A stretch of DNA of 64,000 nt from Leadbetterella sp964423865 (GTDB lineage Bacteria > Bacteroidota > Bacteroidia > Cytophagales > Spirosomataceae), in NCBI GenBank assembly GCA_964423865.1, contig CAYRGN010000003.1:62001-126000 (forward strand). The letters are read 5' to 3'. The notes beneath the pieces were generated by a model, which made no database searches, had not been told where the DNA came from, and saw only the letters and a program-made list of their open reading frames with translations. How positions within the stretch are numbered: the stretch's first letter is position 1; every line of letters begins with the position of its first letter. Positions 53,146-62,051 of the stretch are shown here, in pieces. A program made the position numbers and the translations under genes.

Positions 53146-53919
53146 ATGAATGTGGTTAAAATTGGGGGAAATGTGATCGATGACCCCGCGAAGCTGGCGG
53201 GTTTTCTGCAACGTTTCGCCCGTATTCCGGGAAAGAAGATCCTCGTACACGGGGGCGGGAAGATCGCCACGAAAGTAGCGAAAGAGCTGGGTATTGAGAG
53301 CAAGATGGTGGAAGGGCGAAGGATTACCGACGCCCCCATGCGCGATGTGGTCACTATGGTGTACGGGGGGCTGGTGAACAAGCGCATTGTGGCCGGTCTG
53401 CAGTGCCTGGGCTGTAACGCCATAGGACTAACCGGAGCCGATGGAGCCGCCATACTGGCCCAGAAACGTCCGGTAAAAACCATAGATTACGGTTTTGTGG
53501 GCGATGTGAAAAAAGTAAATATCCCCCTTATTACGCTTCTTTTGCAGCACGGACTAAGCCCGGTATTTGCTCCCCTGACCTTTGACCCCGAAGGCAATAT
53601 GCTGAATACCAATGCCGACACCCAGGCCTCTGAAATAGCCCGCGCCCTCAGCGGGGCAGAAGCCGTGAACCTGGTGTATTGTTTTGAGAAGAAAGGGGTT
53701 TTGCGTGACGCCAACGATAACACTACGCTCATTCCCCGCCTCACGCCCGAAACCTATGAGACTTACAAGGCGGAAGGCATTATTTACGACGGCATGATTC
53801 CAAAGTTGGACAACGCCTTTGCGGCGGTACAGGCCGGCGTGCGGAAAGTGATTATTTGTGAAGCGGATGACCTGGCCGAAGCCCTGGAAGGCAGCACGGG
53901 CACCACCATTGAATTATAA
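53146..53919 (+). CDS. argB: Acetylglutamate kinase
   Basis: A 257-residue amino-acid kinase starting at ATG 53146 (MNVVKIGGNVIDD); an in-frame GTG at 53050 lies within the operator and is unlikely. The ATP and substrate loops VHGGGKIATKVAKELG, GLTGADGAAILA and NTNADTQASEIARAL match the ArgB family. It phosphorylates N-acetylglutamate in arginine synthesis; in some Bacteroidota the pathway uses succinylated intermediates, so the exact acyl group is open. A TAATTTTG box at 53112-53119 may be its promoter. It is the only arginine gene in view. Confidence 0.93.
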   Translation: MNVVKIGGNVIDDPAKLAGFLQRFARIPGKKILVHGGGKIATKVAKELGIESKMVEGRRITDAPMRDVVTMVYGGLVNKRIVAGLQCLGCNAIGLTGADGAAILAQKRPVKTIDYGFVGDVKKVNIPLITLLLQHGLSPVFAPLTFDPEGNMLNTNADTQASEIARALSGAEAVNLVYCFEKKGVLRDANDNTTLIPRLTPETYETYKAEGIIYDGMIPKLDNAFAAVQAGVRKVIICEADDLAEALEGSTGTTIEL

Positions 53920-53928
53920 TTTTTACGG

Positions 53929-54558
53929 TTGGAAAACGAAAGAAAACTCCGGATTGAACTGGCCAACGCCCTGTCGCACGGAATAGGTATTATCCTGATT
54001 CTGGCTTTCTCTCCTTTGCTGTTTCTGAAGGCCCATCACAGCGGAATCCCGCATTTACCCGCCGCGGTGAGTTTTTATGTATTTGGCCTTCTGATGGTGT
54101 TTACTTTCTCTACCCTCTACCATGCTACGGAAAACCCGGTGGCCAAATCCGTTCTACGCATCTTTGACCATATCAGCATTTTCCTGTTGATCGGCGGCAC
54201 GTACCTGCCCCTGGTGTTGCTGCACGCCGATCCTGTGCGGGCCAGGTGGCTGCTCATGGTGCAGTGGGTGGTGATAGTGGCCGGAATTATCAATAAGACG
54301 CTGTTTACCGGTCGCTTCCGGCTCTTGTCTAGCCTGGTATACATTGGTCTGGGCGTCATGGTGCTGGCCATGGGCGAAAAGTTCTGGTCCGGACTGCCCG
54401 CGCTTTCCCTTTACCTGCTGGTAGGCGGGGGGCTTCTTTATCTCCTCGGTGTACTGTTTTACCAGATCAGAACCTGGCAGTACAATCATTTTATCTGGCA
54501 TCTTTTTGTACTGGCCGCTGCTATTCTGCATTTTATGTCGGTTTGGTTCGCTTTTTAA
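53929..54558 (+). CDS. Hemolysin III/PAQR-family membrane protein
   Basis: A 209-residue protein starting at TTG 53929, 10 bp after argB. It has seven hydrophobic segments and the conserved residues of the family: LSHGIG near the N-terminus, TLYHA, FDHISIFLLIGGTYLP and HFIWHLFVLAAAILHF, which form a metal-binding hydrolase site in PAQR members. The cellular role of the bacterial proteins is poorly defined; the hemolysin name is historical. It is probably co-transcribed with argB. Confidence 0.88.
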   Translation: MENERKLRIELANALSHGIGIILILAFSPLLFLKAHHSGIPHLPAAVSFYVFGLLMVFTFSTLYHATENPVAKSVLRIFDHISIFLLIGGTYLPLVLLHADPVRARWLLMVQWVVIVAGIINKTLFTGRFRLLSSLVYIGLGVMVLAMGEKFWSGLPALSLYLLVGGGLLYLLGVLFYQIRTWQYNHFIWHLFVLAAAILHFMSVWFAF

Positions 54559-54695
54559 TTCTTCCTTTTCTTTAAGTCGGCGGAAAAGAGAGGTTAATCT
54601 TCATAATCCGGCGGATAATCGCAAGATAAACTCCTGACCGGAAATCAATTGCTATATTTAGCCATATATTTAATTCGAATACTTACTATTAAACA

Positions 54696-56249
54696 ATGAA
54701 AAAAATTTTATCAATTGTATTACTGACGGGGCTGAGCCTTGCGCTGAATGCCCAGGAGAAGGTAGATGAAGAAGCGGTAAAGAAAATCAGGAAAGAAGGG
54801 CTGGAGAACTCCAAAGTAATGGATATTGCGTTCCATCTGACCGATGTCAGCGGACCGAGGCTACAAGGCTCTCCCGGCTTTATGCGGGCGGCCACCTATT
54901 CCCAGAACAAACTCAAAGAGTGGGGCCTGGAGAATGTGCAGTTGGAACCCTGGGGAGAATTCGGTAAGGGTTGGGAACTGCAGAAATGCTATGTGGCCAT
55001 GACTGCGCCCTACTACAAACCTATCCTGGCCCTTCCGAAAGTGTGGACAGCCGGGAGCAACGGATTGCGGCAGGCGGAAGTACTTCTCGTGGATGAAGCG
55101 GATACCACCGGACTGGAACAGTACAAAGGAAAATTCAAGGATAAGGTGGTGCTGCTGTACAGCGATGCCAAACTGCCTTCGGGCTTTAACCCTGACGTGA
55201 GAAGATATACCGACGAAGACCTGGAGAAAATGGCCAAAGCCGAAATCCAGGCCAGAGGCGCCGGACAGGGAGGAAGAGACAATCCCGAATTCCGTGAAAT
55301 GATTGCCAATATGCGCCGTGCTTCTTATGTATCCAACAAAACCAAGGCCATGGCCTACGAAGAAGGCGCGATCACTTTCCTGAGCATTAACGCAAGGGGG
55401 AAAGACGGTACGCTGTTTGTGCAGGGAGGAGGCTCGTATAAGGCTTCTGATCCGGAAAATATGCTCGATATGGTGATGTCTACCGAAGATTACCTCACGA
55501 TTGTGCGCCTGGCCAAAGCGGGGATTCCCGTGAAGATGGAGCTGGACGTAAAAAGCAAGTTTCATACTGCTGACCTGAAAGGATACAACGTGCTGGCGGA
55601 GATCAAAGGTACTGATCCCAAGCTGAAAGATGAAGTGGTCATGCTAGGCGCTCACCTCGACTCCTGGCATACCGGTACCGGCGCTACAGATAATGCGGCG
55701 GGGTCGTCGGTCATGCTGGAAGCCGTAAGAATTCTCAAAGCCAGCGGTCTGAAGCCCAAGAGAACCATTCGTATAGCATTATGGAGTGCGGAAGAGCAGG
55801 GACTGCACGGCTCAAGAAATTATGTGAAAAACCATTTGACCGATACCGTGAAACAATGGAGCAATGCCGCAGGAGATAAAATTTCCGCCTATTTCAACCT
55901 GGATAACGGTACCGGGAAAATCCGGGGTATCTATCTACAGGAAAACGAAGCCGCTCGTCCTATTTTTAGCAAATGGCTGGAGCCTTTCCATGACCTGGAC
56001 GCCAAAACCGTCACTATCAGCAACACGGGAGGTACCGATCACCTTTCTTTTGACAGGGTGGGCATCCCAGGTTTCCAGTTTATTCAGGATCCTATGGAAT
56101 ACAGCACCCGTACCCACCATACCAACATGGATACGTACGATCACCTGTACCCGGATGACCTGAAGCAGGCGGCTACCATCGTGGCGTCATTTGTGTATCA
56201 CGCCGCCCAACGGGATCAAAAAATTCCGAGAAAAGAAAAAAGTAATTGA
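54696..56249 (+). CDS. M28-family exported aminopeptidase
   Basis: A 517-residue protein with signal peptide residues 1-19 (LNAQ). A PA-type insert (about 130-280) interrupts the N-terminal part. The peptidase domain begins about residue 300 with the zinc motifs GAHLDSWHTGTGATDNAAG and WSAEEQGLHGS, and further conserved sites GGTDHLSFDRVGIPGFQF and THHTNMDTYDHL near the end. These supply the two-zinc site of M28 peptidases. It most likely trims peptides in the periplasm or outside. It is monocistronic with a strong terminator. Confidence 0.92.
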   Translation: MKKILSIVLLTGLSLALNAQEKVDEEAVKKIRKEGLENSKVMDIAFHLTDVSGPRLQGSPGFMRAATYSQNKLKEWGLENVQLEPWGEFGKGWELQKCYVAMTAPYYKPILALPKVWTAGSNGLRQAEVLLVDEADTTGLEQYKGKFKDKVVLLYSDAKLPSGFNPDVRRYTDEDLEKMAKAEIQARGAGQGGRDNPEFREMIANMRRASYVSNKTKAMAYEEGAITFLSINARGKDGTLFVQGGGSYKASDPENMLDMVMSTEDYLTIVRLAKAGIPVKMELDVKSKFHTADLKGYNVLAEIKGTDPKLKDEVVMLGAHLDSWHTGTGATDNAAGSSVMLEAVRILKASGLKPKRTIRIALWSAEEQGLHGSRNYVKNHLTDTVKQWSNAAGDKISAYFNLDNGTGKIRGIYLQENEAARPIFSKWLEPFHDLDAKTVTISNTGGTDHLSFDRVGIPGFQFIQDPMEYSTRTHHTNMDTYDHLYPDDLKQAATIVASFVYHAAQRDQKIPRKEKSN

Positions 56250-56300
56250 GGTTTAACAAACATAGTTACAAAATCTAGTTGTTTAATTGAATCAGAAATT

Positions 56301-56327
56301 GGTCACCATCTTGGTGACCTTTTTTTG
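56301..56327 (+). terminator. Rho-independent terminator of the M28 peptidase gene
   Basis: GGTCACCA-TCT-TGGTGACC is a perfect 8-bp stem followed by a run of T residues. Confidence 0.93.
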
Positions 56328-56341
56328 TTTACGGATAATGT

Positions 56342-56660
56342 ACCCCCTAGCGATATGTACCCCCTAGCGATATGTAACCCCTACGGGGTATTTTGGAATT
56401 ACCGCATACCGTCCGTCTACCGATATGTAACCCCTGCGGGGTATTTTGGAATTACCGCATACCGTCCGTCTAGCGATATGTAACCCCTACGGGGTATTTT
56501 GGAATTACTGCACACCGTCCGTCTACCGATATGTAACCCCTACGGGGTATTTTGGAATTACCGCACACCGTCCGTCTAGCGATATGTAACCCCTACGGGG
56601 TATTTTGGAATTACTGCATACCGTCCGTCTACCGATATGTAACCCCTACGGGGTATTTTG
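56342..56660. repeat. 53-bp tandem repeat array
   Basis: Two short 17-bp units (TACCCCCTAGCGATATG type) are followed by five full 53-bp units starting at 56368, 56421, 56474, 56527 and 56580, and a partial one at 56633. Each unit contains CGATATG, the small palindrome ACCCC-TAC-GGGGT and CCGTCCGTCTA. The base before each CGATATG alternates C and G from one unit to the next, so there is a 106-bp higher-order period. An inverted copy of the ACCCC/GGGGT core lies beyond the array at 56729-56745. There are no unique spacers, so it is not CRISPR, and no protein frame is evident. Confidence 0.95.
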
Positions 56661-56759
56661 ATTAGCCCAAATGGCATCGATTCGTAATTCGTAATTTCTA
56701 ATTCGTAATTTTTAATTCTATTCCCCATATACCCCGTAGGGGTTAAATAAGTTTTCTTG

Positions 56760-56862
56760 AAATAGATATTTCATCTATTTTTACATGAATATATAATTAA
56801 TTTGTCTTTAATATTATATTATAGCAAATAAATTATCTATAAATTTTTGTATAAATAGATAA
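56760..56862. promoter_or_regulatory. Two ATAGAT-containing palindromes upstream of metE
   Basis: AAATAGAT-ATTTC-ATCTATTT (56760-56780) is a perfect 8-bp inverted repeat. A second pair, TTATCTAT (56833-56840) and ATAGATAA (56855-56862), flanks the -33 TTTG of the metE promoter. The shared ATAGAT core suggests a regulator besides the riboswitch. Confidence 0.45.
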
Positions 56863-56876
56863 AAAATCTAAATTCG
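56846..56876 (+). promoter_or_regulatory. Promoter of the metE transcript
   Basis: TTTG (56846-56849), 19-bp spacer, TAAATTCG (56869-56876), a close match to the Bacteroidota consensus. Transcription would begin just before the riboswitch. Confidence 0.7.
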
Positions 56877-56892
56877 CATTGTTATTCATCTG

Positions 56893-57070
56893 TTCTCCAG
56901 CGGAAAGGGTTCCCGCTTGCCGGGATGAAAAGGGAATCGTGTGTGAATCACGGGCTGTCGCGCAACTGTAAGTGCCATTAAAAGCTTTTGCCTAAGGGAA
57001 AACTCCCTGAAAGGTCCACTGCTCCTGCGGGAAGGACGGCAAACGCGGCACAAGCCAGGAGACCTGCCTT
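56893..57070 (+). ncRNA. Cobalamin riboswitch
   Basis: The conserved core parts appear in order: GAAAAGGGAA (56926-56935), CGGGCTGTCGCGCAACTGTAA (spanning about 56951-56971) and the B12 box AGCCAGGAGACCTGCC (57053-57068). It lies about 40 bp before metE, the cobalamin-independent methionine synthase. Adenosylcobalamin or a related form should bind and lower metE expression, sparing the cell the slow enzyme when B12 is present. No terminator hairpin is obvious between the B12 box and the start codon, so control is likely at translation initiation. Confidence 0.95.
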
Positions 57071-57107
57071 TTCTGAAACCGGGAGAACGTAAACCCATAT
57101 CAAAACA

Positions 57108-59396
57108 ATGCAGACACAGAATCTGGGCTACCCGCGCATTGGTAGCCAAAGGGAACTGAAAAAGGCTTTGGAAGCCTACTGGGCGGGTAAAATATCCGCT
57201 GATGAACTGGAAAAAACCGGGAGGGAGATCCGCCTGGAAAACTGGAGAATCCAGCAGGAAAATGGTATAGACCTCATCCCCTGCAACGACTTCTCTTTTT
57301 ACGATCAGGTACTCGACATGAGCATTTTGCTGGGAGCCATCCCTGAGCGTTATACTCAGTTTGCCCAAACGCATTCGGCTAGTGACCTCTACTTTGCTAT
57401 GGCCAGAGGCTATCAGAAAGGGGGTTTTGACCTGACGGCCATGGAAATGACCAAATGGTTTGATAGCAACTATCACTATATCGTCCCCGAATTTAAAGCG
57501 GAGCAGAAGTTTGAGCTGAACCCCGAAAAGCTGCTGAAAGAGCTTAAAGAGGCAGGGGAGGCCGGCATTCACGCCAAGCCGGTGATCATCGGCCCGGTAA
57601 CCTACCTTCTTTTGGGAAAGGAGAAAGAAGCGGGCTTTCACCGGGTAGAACTCCTGGAAGAGCTGCTACCGGTGTATGAGCAGCTGCTGAAACTGCTGGC
57701 AGAGCAGGGGGTAGAATGCGTACAGGTGGATGAGCCGGCTCTGGCGCTTGACCTGAATGAGGCCGAAAGAGCCGCCATTTCTAAAACCTATACCTTCTTT
57801 TCGGAAGCGGTACCCGCACTGAAGATCATCCTGGCCAATTATTTTGAGTGCTACGGAAATAACCTCGATGTAGCCATCGGACTGCCCGTTGATACCCTCC
57901 ATATCGACTTGGTGCGTTGCCCCCTGCAACTGGAGGATATCCTGGCTACGACCTTTCCGGATAAAAAAACAAGGCTGTCGCTGGGGGTGGTAGACGGAAG
58001 AAACATCTGGAAAAATGATTTTGAGACCTCTTTACAACTGATCGGAAAAGCCGAAGCGGCCCTCGGTGCCGGCAGGATCCTGATTGCGCCGTCATGCTCC
58101 CTGATCCATTCGCCCTGCGACCTCGATTTTGAGAAAAAGCTGAATCCGGAGATCAAAAACCGGATGGCTTTTGCGAAGCAGAAAATAGGAGAGGTGGCCT
58201 TTTTGAGAAGATGGGCATCGGGAGAGCGCTCTGAAGAAGTCGTGCTGGAGGCGAACAGGCAGGCGATGGAAAGCAGGAAGACCTCTTCCCTGATCCATAA
58301 CCCGGCCGTTAAAGACAGGGTAAGCCGGATCACGGAAAGGGATGCACGCAGGGAGAGCCCTTTTGCTGCGCGCAGAGAAAAACAGCAGCAAGTGCTGGGC
58401 CTGCCCCTCTTTCCTACCACCACCATCGGGTCTTTTCCGCAAACACAGGAAGTAAGAAGCTGGCGGGCAAGGCTGAAAAAAGGCGAACTGACCCGGGAAG
58501 AGTACGATACGCTGATCGAAGAAGAAACGGCGGCAGCCATCAGATGGCAGGAAGAGATCGACATGGATGTGCTGGTGCATGGAGAATTTGAGCGGAACGA
58601 CATGGTGGAGTACTTCGGCGAAAAGCTCGAAGGTTTTGCCTTTACGCAAAACGGATGGGTGCAAAGCTACGGCAGCCGCTGTGTGAAGCCGCCGGTGATC
58701 TTCGGTGATGTGAGCCGTCCCGAACCTATGACCTTACGTTGGACGGAATATGCACAGTCACTGACCAAAAAATGGGTGAAAGGGATGCTGACCGGCCCGG
58801 TAACTATTCTCCAATGGTCTTTTGTACGAAACGACCAGCCCCGGAGAGATACCTGCATGCAGATTGCCCTGGCCATTCGTGATGAAGTGACTGACCTGGA
58901 AAAAGCAGGTATCCGTATCATCCAGATCGACGAGCCGGCCATCCGTGAGGGTCTTCCGTTAAGAAAGGAAAACCGGAGAACCTACCTCGACTGGGCGGTT
59001 CGGGCGTTCCGCGTTTCGGCAAGCGGTGTGGAAGATGCTACACAGATCCATACCCACATGTGCTATTCGGAGTTTAATGATATCATCCAAAGCATTTCTG
59101 ATATGGATGCCGACGTGATTACCATAGAATGTTCGCGGTCGCAGATGGAATTGCTGGATGCATTCCATAAGTTTGCATATCCGAATGAGATAGGGCCGGG
59201 TGTTTACGACATTCACTCGCCGCGCGTGCCTTCCGAAGAGGAAATGGTGGCCCTGATGGAGAAAGCCCGCAAGGTGATCCCGGATGCGCAATTGTGGGTG
59301 AACCCCGACTGCGGACTGAAGACCCGGCATTGGGAGGAGACCCGCCTGGCATTGGAGAAAATGGTTTCAGCAGCTAAAAAGCTGAGAACGGCATAA
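57108..59396 (+). CDS. metE: Cobalamin-independent methionine synthase MetE
   Basis: A 762-residue cytoplasmic enzyme. The N-terminal half (1-370) contains LGYPRIGSQRELKKALE, and the C-terminal catalytic half begins near residue 440 with FPTTTIGSFPQTQEVR. Zinc ligands are in place: His650 and Cys652 in IHTHMCYSEF, a Glu near 674 in ITIECSRSQ and a Cys in NPDCGLKTR near 735. It moves a methyl group from methyl-tetrahydrofolate polyglutamate to homocysteine. It is controlled by the cobalamin riboswitch, which implies that the cell also has, or can import B12 for, the MetH route. Confidence 0.98.
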   Translation: MQTQNLGYPRIGSQRELKKALEAYWAGKISADELEKTGREIRLENWRIQQENGIDLIPCNDFSFYDQVLDMSILLGAIPERYTQFAQTHSASDLYFAMARGYQKGGFDLTAMEMTKWFDSNYHYIVPEFKAEQKFELNPEKLLKELKEAGEAGIHAKPVIIGPVTYLLLGKEKEAGFHRVELLEELLPVYEQLLKLLAEQGVECVQVDEPALALDLNEAERAAISKTYTFFSEAVPALKIILANYFECYGNNLDVAIGLPVDTLHIDLVRCPLQLEDILATTFPDKKTRLSLGVVDGRNIWKNDFETSLQLIGKAEAALGAGRILIAPSCSLIHSPCDLDFEKKLNPEIKNRMAFAKQKIGEVAFLRRWASGERSEEVVLEANRQAMESRKTSSLIHNPAVKDRVSRITERDARRESPFAARREKQQQVLGLPLFPTTTIGSFPQTQEVRSWRARLKKGELTREEYDTLIEEETAAAIRWQEEIDMDVLVHGEFERNDMVEYFGEKLEGFAFTQNGWVQSYGSRCVKPPVIFGDVSRPEPMTLRWTEYAQSLTKKWVKGMLTGPVTILQWSFVRNDQPRRDTCMQIALAIRDEVTDLEKAGIRIIQIDEPAIREGLPLRKENRRTYLDWAVRAFRVSASGVEDATQIHTHMCYSEFNDIIQSISDMDADVITIECSRSQMELLDAFHKFAYPNEIGPGVYDIHSPRVPSEEEMVALMEKARKVIPDAQLWVNPDCGLKTRHWEETRLALEKMVSAAKKLRTA

Positions 59397-59427
59397 ATGA
59401 GGAACGTTCCCGAAGTGGAGAACTGCT

Positions 59428-59621
59428 TTAAAAACGGTTCTCTATTTCGGCAGCTTCCAGCATCAGGTAGTGCAGGTAGGTATTCAGGCAATAGGGCTTC
59501 AGGAGCTCGCTCCCCGGACCGAAAGTCGCTACTTCCACGTGGTCTGAAGAGTGGCTCATGCTGATCCATCCGATATGATTGTACTTTTTCCGTATTTCCG
59601 AATAGTGAGTTCGGGGGTGTA
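59428..59621 (-). pseudogene. 3' remnant of an alkaline phosphatase gene
   Basis: The minus strand encodes about 60 codons ending at the stop 59428-59430: HIGWISMSHSSDHVEVATFG, then GSELLKPYCLNTYLHYLML and the ending EAAEIENRF. The order of a His-rich active-site loop (SHSSDHVEV), a Gly-Pro-Gly turn and an NTY segment is that of the C-terminus of alkaline phosphatases, where the last metal-binding His lies in such a loop. An in-frame stop precedes it and the upstream part of the gene is gone. It abuts a palindrome (59626-59645) at its upstream end. Confidence 0.7.
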
Positions 59622-59625
59622 CAAG

Positions 59626-59645
59626 TTACGTATAATATTACGTAA
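59626..59645. repeat. TTACGTA-N6-TACGTAA palindrome
   Basis: A perfect 7-bp inverted repeat with spacer TAATAT, at the point where similarity to alkaline phosphatase ends. It could be an operator or a rearrangement junction. The next 100 bp are AT-rich. Confidence 0.6.
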
Positions 59646-59745
59646 AGTGGAGAGGATTATTCTCCGTACTTTTTTACACAGAAATAATATAAAGCGGGTT
59701 GCGGTGTTATATATTTACACCGTTTGATATATAGAGGGAATAGCC

Positions 59746-59900
59746 ATGAGCTTTCAGCTATCAGCCGGGTGGCGTACCACTTTTAGAAATTCGGCACACC
59801 AGCGAAGCGTCGCCCGACCGCCGGCTAGGCGCCCCCCAATGAATAAGCGAAGCGTCGCGGGGCGGCCTTCCGCCCGGCTGATAGCTGAAGGCTGAAAGCT
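59746..59900. repeat. Inverted 7-bp repeat arrays with a GC-rich core
   Basis: GAGCTTTCAGCTATCAGCC (from about 59746) is mirrored by GGCTGATAGCTGAAGGCTGA (ending about 59897). The core has two copies of GCGAAGCGTCGC and the GGGGCGGCCTTCCGCC motif shared, in reverse, with the core of the 52.8-kb element. It lies just before the response regulator gene. Confidence 0.8.
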
Positions 59901-59913
59901 AAAATTTATACAG

Positions 59914-60615
59914 ATGAAAATCCTGATCGTTGAAGATGACCCCACCCTGAGCCGGAACATTCGTGAAGCTTTTGAGTCGGAGGGTCACTTGGCAGAGAAT
60001 GTGTATGACGGCCTGCTGGCGGAAAGAATGTGGCAGAAAAGCGCATACGATTGCATTATTATGGATGTCAATTTACCGGGGAAAAACGGGTTTGACCTGC
60101 TACAGGCCTTCCGCGAACGGAACGATCATACGCCGGTGATCATGCTCACGGCCTTCGGCGACCTGGAAGACAAGGTAAGAGGCTTTGACTCCGGGGCCGA
60201 TGACTACCTCACCAAGCCGTTTTATATGCGGGAGCTGCTACTTAGGGTACAATCGCTTCTGAAAAGAAATTCGGGCGAGCTGTCGGGCGGCGATCCGTCC
60301 GGAGGTGAAAGAAGGCGCATCATCTCCGTAGATGATATCGAGATAGATACCCGTAAGAAAAAGGTGGAAAGGCAGGGCAGGGAAATTAGCCTTACCCCCC
60401 GCGAATACCAGATCCTGGTGAAGCTCTGCGAAACACCCGGAGAGCTGGTTTCCAAAAACGACCTGATCCGGGAGATCTGGGGAACCTCACTCGATGTCAA
60501 CACCAATACCATCGAAGTGTATATCAGCTTCCTGAGAAATAAGCTGGACAAACCCTTCGATAAAAACTCCATAAAAACCAAAGTAGGGTACGGCTACTAC
60601 GTGGATCCGGAATGA
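59914..60615 (+). CDS. OmpR-family response regulator
   Basis: A 233-residue protein with an N-terminal receiver domain (1-120) that has Asp8-Asp9, phosphoacceptor Asp51 in IIMDVNLPG and Lys in DDYLTKPF near residue 101. The C-terminal winged-helix DNA-binding domain (about 135-230) has the recognition helix region LDVNTNTIEVYISFLRNKL. The stop codon overlaps the start of the partner kinase gene. Signal and targets are unknown. Confidence 0.94.
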   Translation: MKILIVEDDPTLSRNIREAFESEGHLAENVYDGLLAERMWQKSAYDCIIMDVNLPGKNGFDLLQAFRERNDHTPVIMLTAFGDLEDKVRGFDSGADDYLTKPFYMRELLLRVQSLLKRNSGELSGGDPSGGERRRIISVDDIEIDTRKKKVERQGREISLTPREYQILVKLCETPGELVSKNDLIREIWGTSLDVNTNTIEVYISFLRNKLDKPFDKNSIKTKVGYGYYVDPE

Positions 60616-61991
60616 AAATAAGGAATAAAATACTGCTCTATTTTTCATTGACGGTAATAGGTCTGACCCTCGTATCGTTTGTGGTTATTTATTACCTGTT
60701 TTCGGAATACCGGGAGGAGGAGTTTCAGCAGCAGCAGCTCGAAAAGATCACCTATACGGTAAGGCTGGTGAACGAGCATAAAAAAAAGAGCGAAGAGCTT
60801 TCCCTCCTGTTGGATGAACAAAATATCCATGATTTTTACGACGAAAAGCTCCTCATCTATGACCAGGCCAAGCAGCTTATTTTTTCAAGTATCGATAACC
60901 TGGAGATCAGAAGCGCCAATGAAATACTGCATGAATTATCGCCCAATAAAAGCTGGATCGAAACCAAAGGCGGCGATTATGACATTGTAGGTGCTTATCT
61001 CGAATCCGGAGGGAAATCTTACTATGCCATCAGTAAAGCATTTGATTCCCAGGGCTATTCGAAAAGAGATTTTTTAGGGAAATTGCTGACGGGCCTGTTT
61101 GTGATCTTCACGTTGGTGGTGTGGCTGATCACCCGTCACCTTTCCAATATCATTTCGCGCCCCATTGTATCGCTTTCGGAGCAGCTGAGCAGGATAGTGG
61201 TGGAAGATTCATCTAAAATCGAGATCAGCACCACTACCTCAGAGCTGAGAAACCTGACCGGTAAATTCAATGAGCTGCTCGCCAGAACCCGCGAATCGTT
61301 TGTGTTTCAGAAGCATACCATCCACCACATTTCGCATGAGCTGAAAACGCCCGTTGCCATCCTGGTTTCAGAGCTGGAGAAGCTGCAAAAGGAGGAGGAT
61401 ATCGGCCGGATAAAGCTTCAGATCACCCGGCTGACAGATAGCACAAAGTCGCTGGGCGGGATCATCAACGTGCTCCTGGAAATTTCCAAGATCGATGCCG
61501 GGCAGGAAGTATCGAAGAAGGCCATCCGGGTAGATGAGCTGCTGTTTGATATCATCGGGGAACTGAACCGGATACATCCTGCCTATATTTTCGAGCTCAA
61601 TTATCCTTCGGGCTCCTTTGACGAAAGCCAGCTCTATATTTTGGCCAACCGGCTGCTGATCAAACAGGCTTTTCAGAATTTATTGCTGAACGGTGTGATT
61701 TATTCAGATAACGGGAAAGTGGATGTTCGGATCGAATTCCCCGCTCGGGAGAAGATCCGGGTTAGCTTTACCAATCGGGGTACGCCGCTTTCTGCTGACG
61801 AGACCCGCTTCCTGTTCAGCCATTTCTTCCGGGGCGCTAACAGCCGGGATAAGTCGGGCTTCGGATTGGGCCTGGTGCTTACCCACCGCATTTTCAGCCT
61901 CCATTCAGCTACGATCCACTACGAAACGCCGGGTGACGAGGTGAATAGGTTTGTGGTAGATCTGCCGGTAACGGAAGGTGGGCGAGCGTAA
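60612..61991 (+). CDS. Sensor histidine kinase
   Basis: A 459-residue inner-membrane kinase overlapping the response regulator gene by 4 bp (ATGA). Two membrane segments (about 9-29 and 158-175) flank a periplasmic sensor of about 125 residues. A HAMP-like region (about 180-228), the H-box ISHELKTPVA (His242) and the ATPase domain with G-box SGFGLGLVLTHR follow. It phosphorylates the adjacent regulator. The periplasmic domain has no recognised sensor fold. Confidence 0.93.
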   Translation: MKIRNKILLYFSLTVIGLTLVSFVVIYYLFSEYREEEFQQQQLEKITYTVRLVNEHKKKSEELSLLLDEQNIHDFYDEKLLIYDQAKQLIFSSIDNLEIRSANEILHELSPNKSWIETKGGDYDIVGAYLESGGKSYYAISKAFDSQGYSKRDFLGKLLTGLFVIFTLVVWLITRHLSNIISRPIVSLSEQLSRIVVEDSSKIEISTTTSELRNLTGKFNELLARTRESFVFQKHTIHHISHELKTPVAILVSELEKLQKEEDIGRIKLQITRLTDSTKSLGGIINVLLEISKIDAGQEVSKKAIRVDELLFDIIGELNRIHPAYIFELNYPSGSFDESQLYILANRLLIKQAFQNLLLNGVIYSDNGKVDVRIEFPAREKIRVSFTNRGTPLSADETRFLFSHFFRGANSRDKSGFGLGLVLTHRIFSLHSATIHYETPGDEVNRFVVDLPVTEGGRA

Positions 61992-62051
61992 AGAATAAAA
62001 TTAATCTCAGGAACACTCGGTAATATCTCAAAATTACAGCTTGTTTTTGGT

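Noticed and set aside
56342..56660. CRISPR array
   Set aside because: The period is constant at 53 bp but whole units are near-identical; there are no unique spacers and no cas genes nearby.
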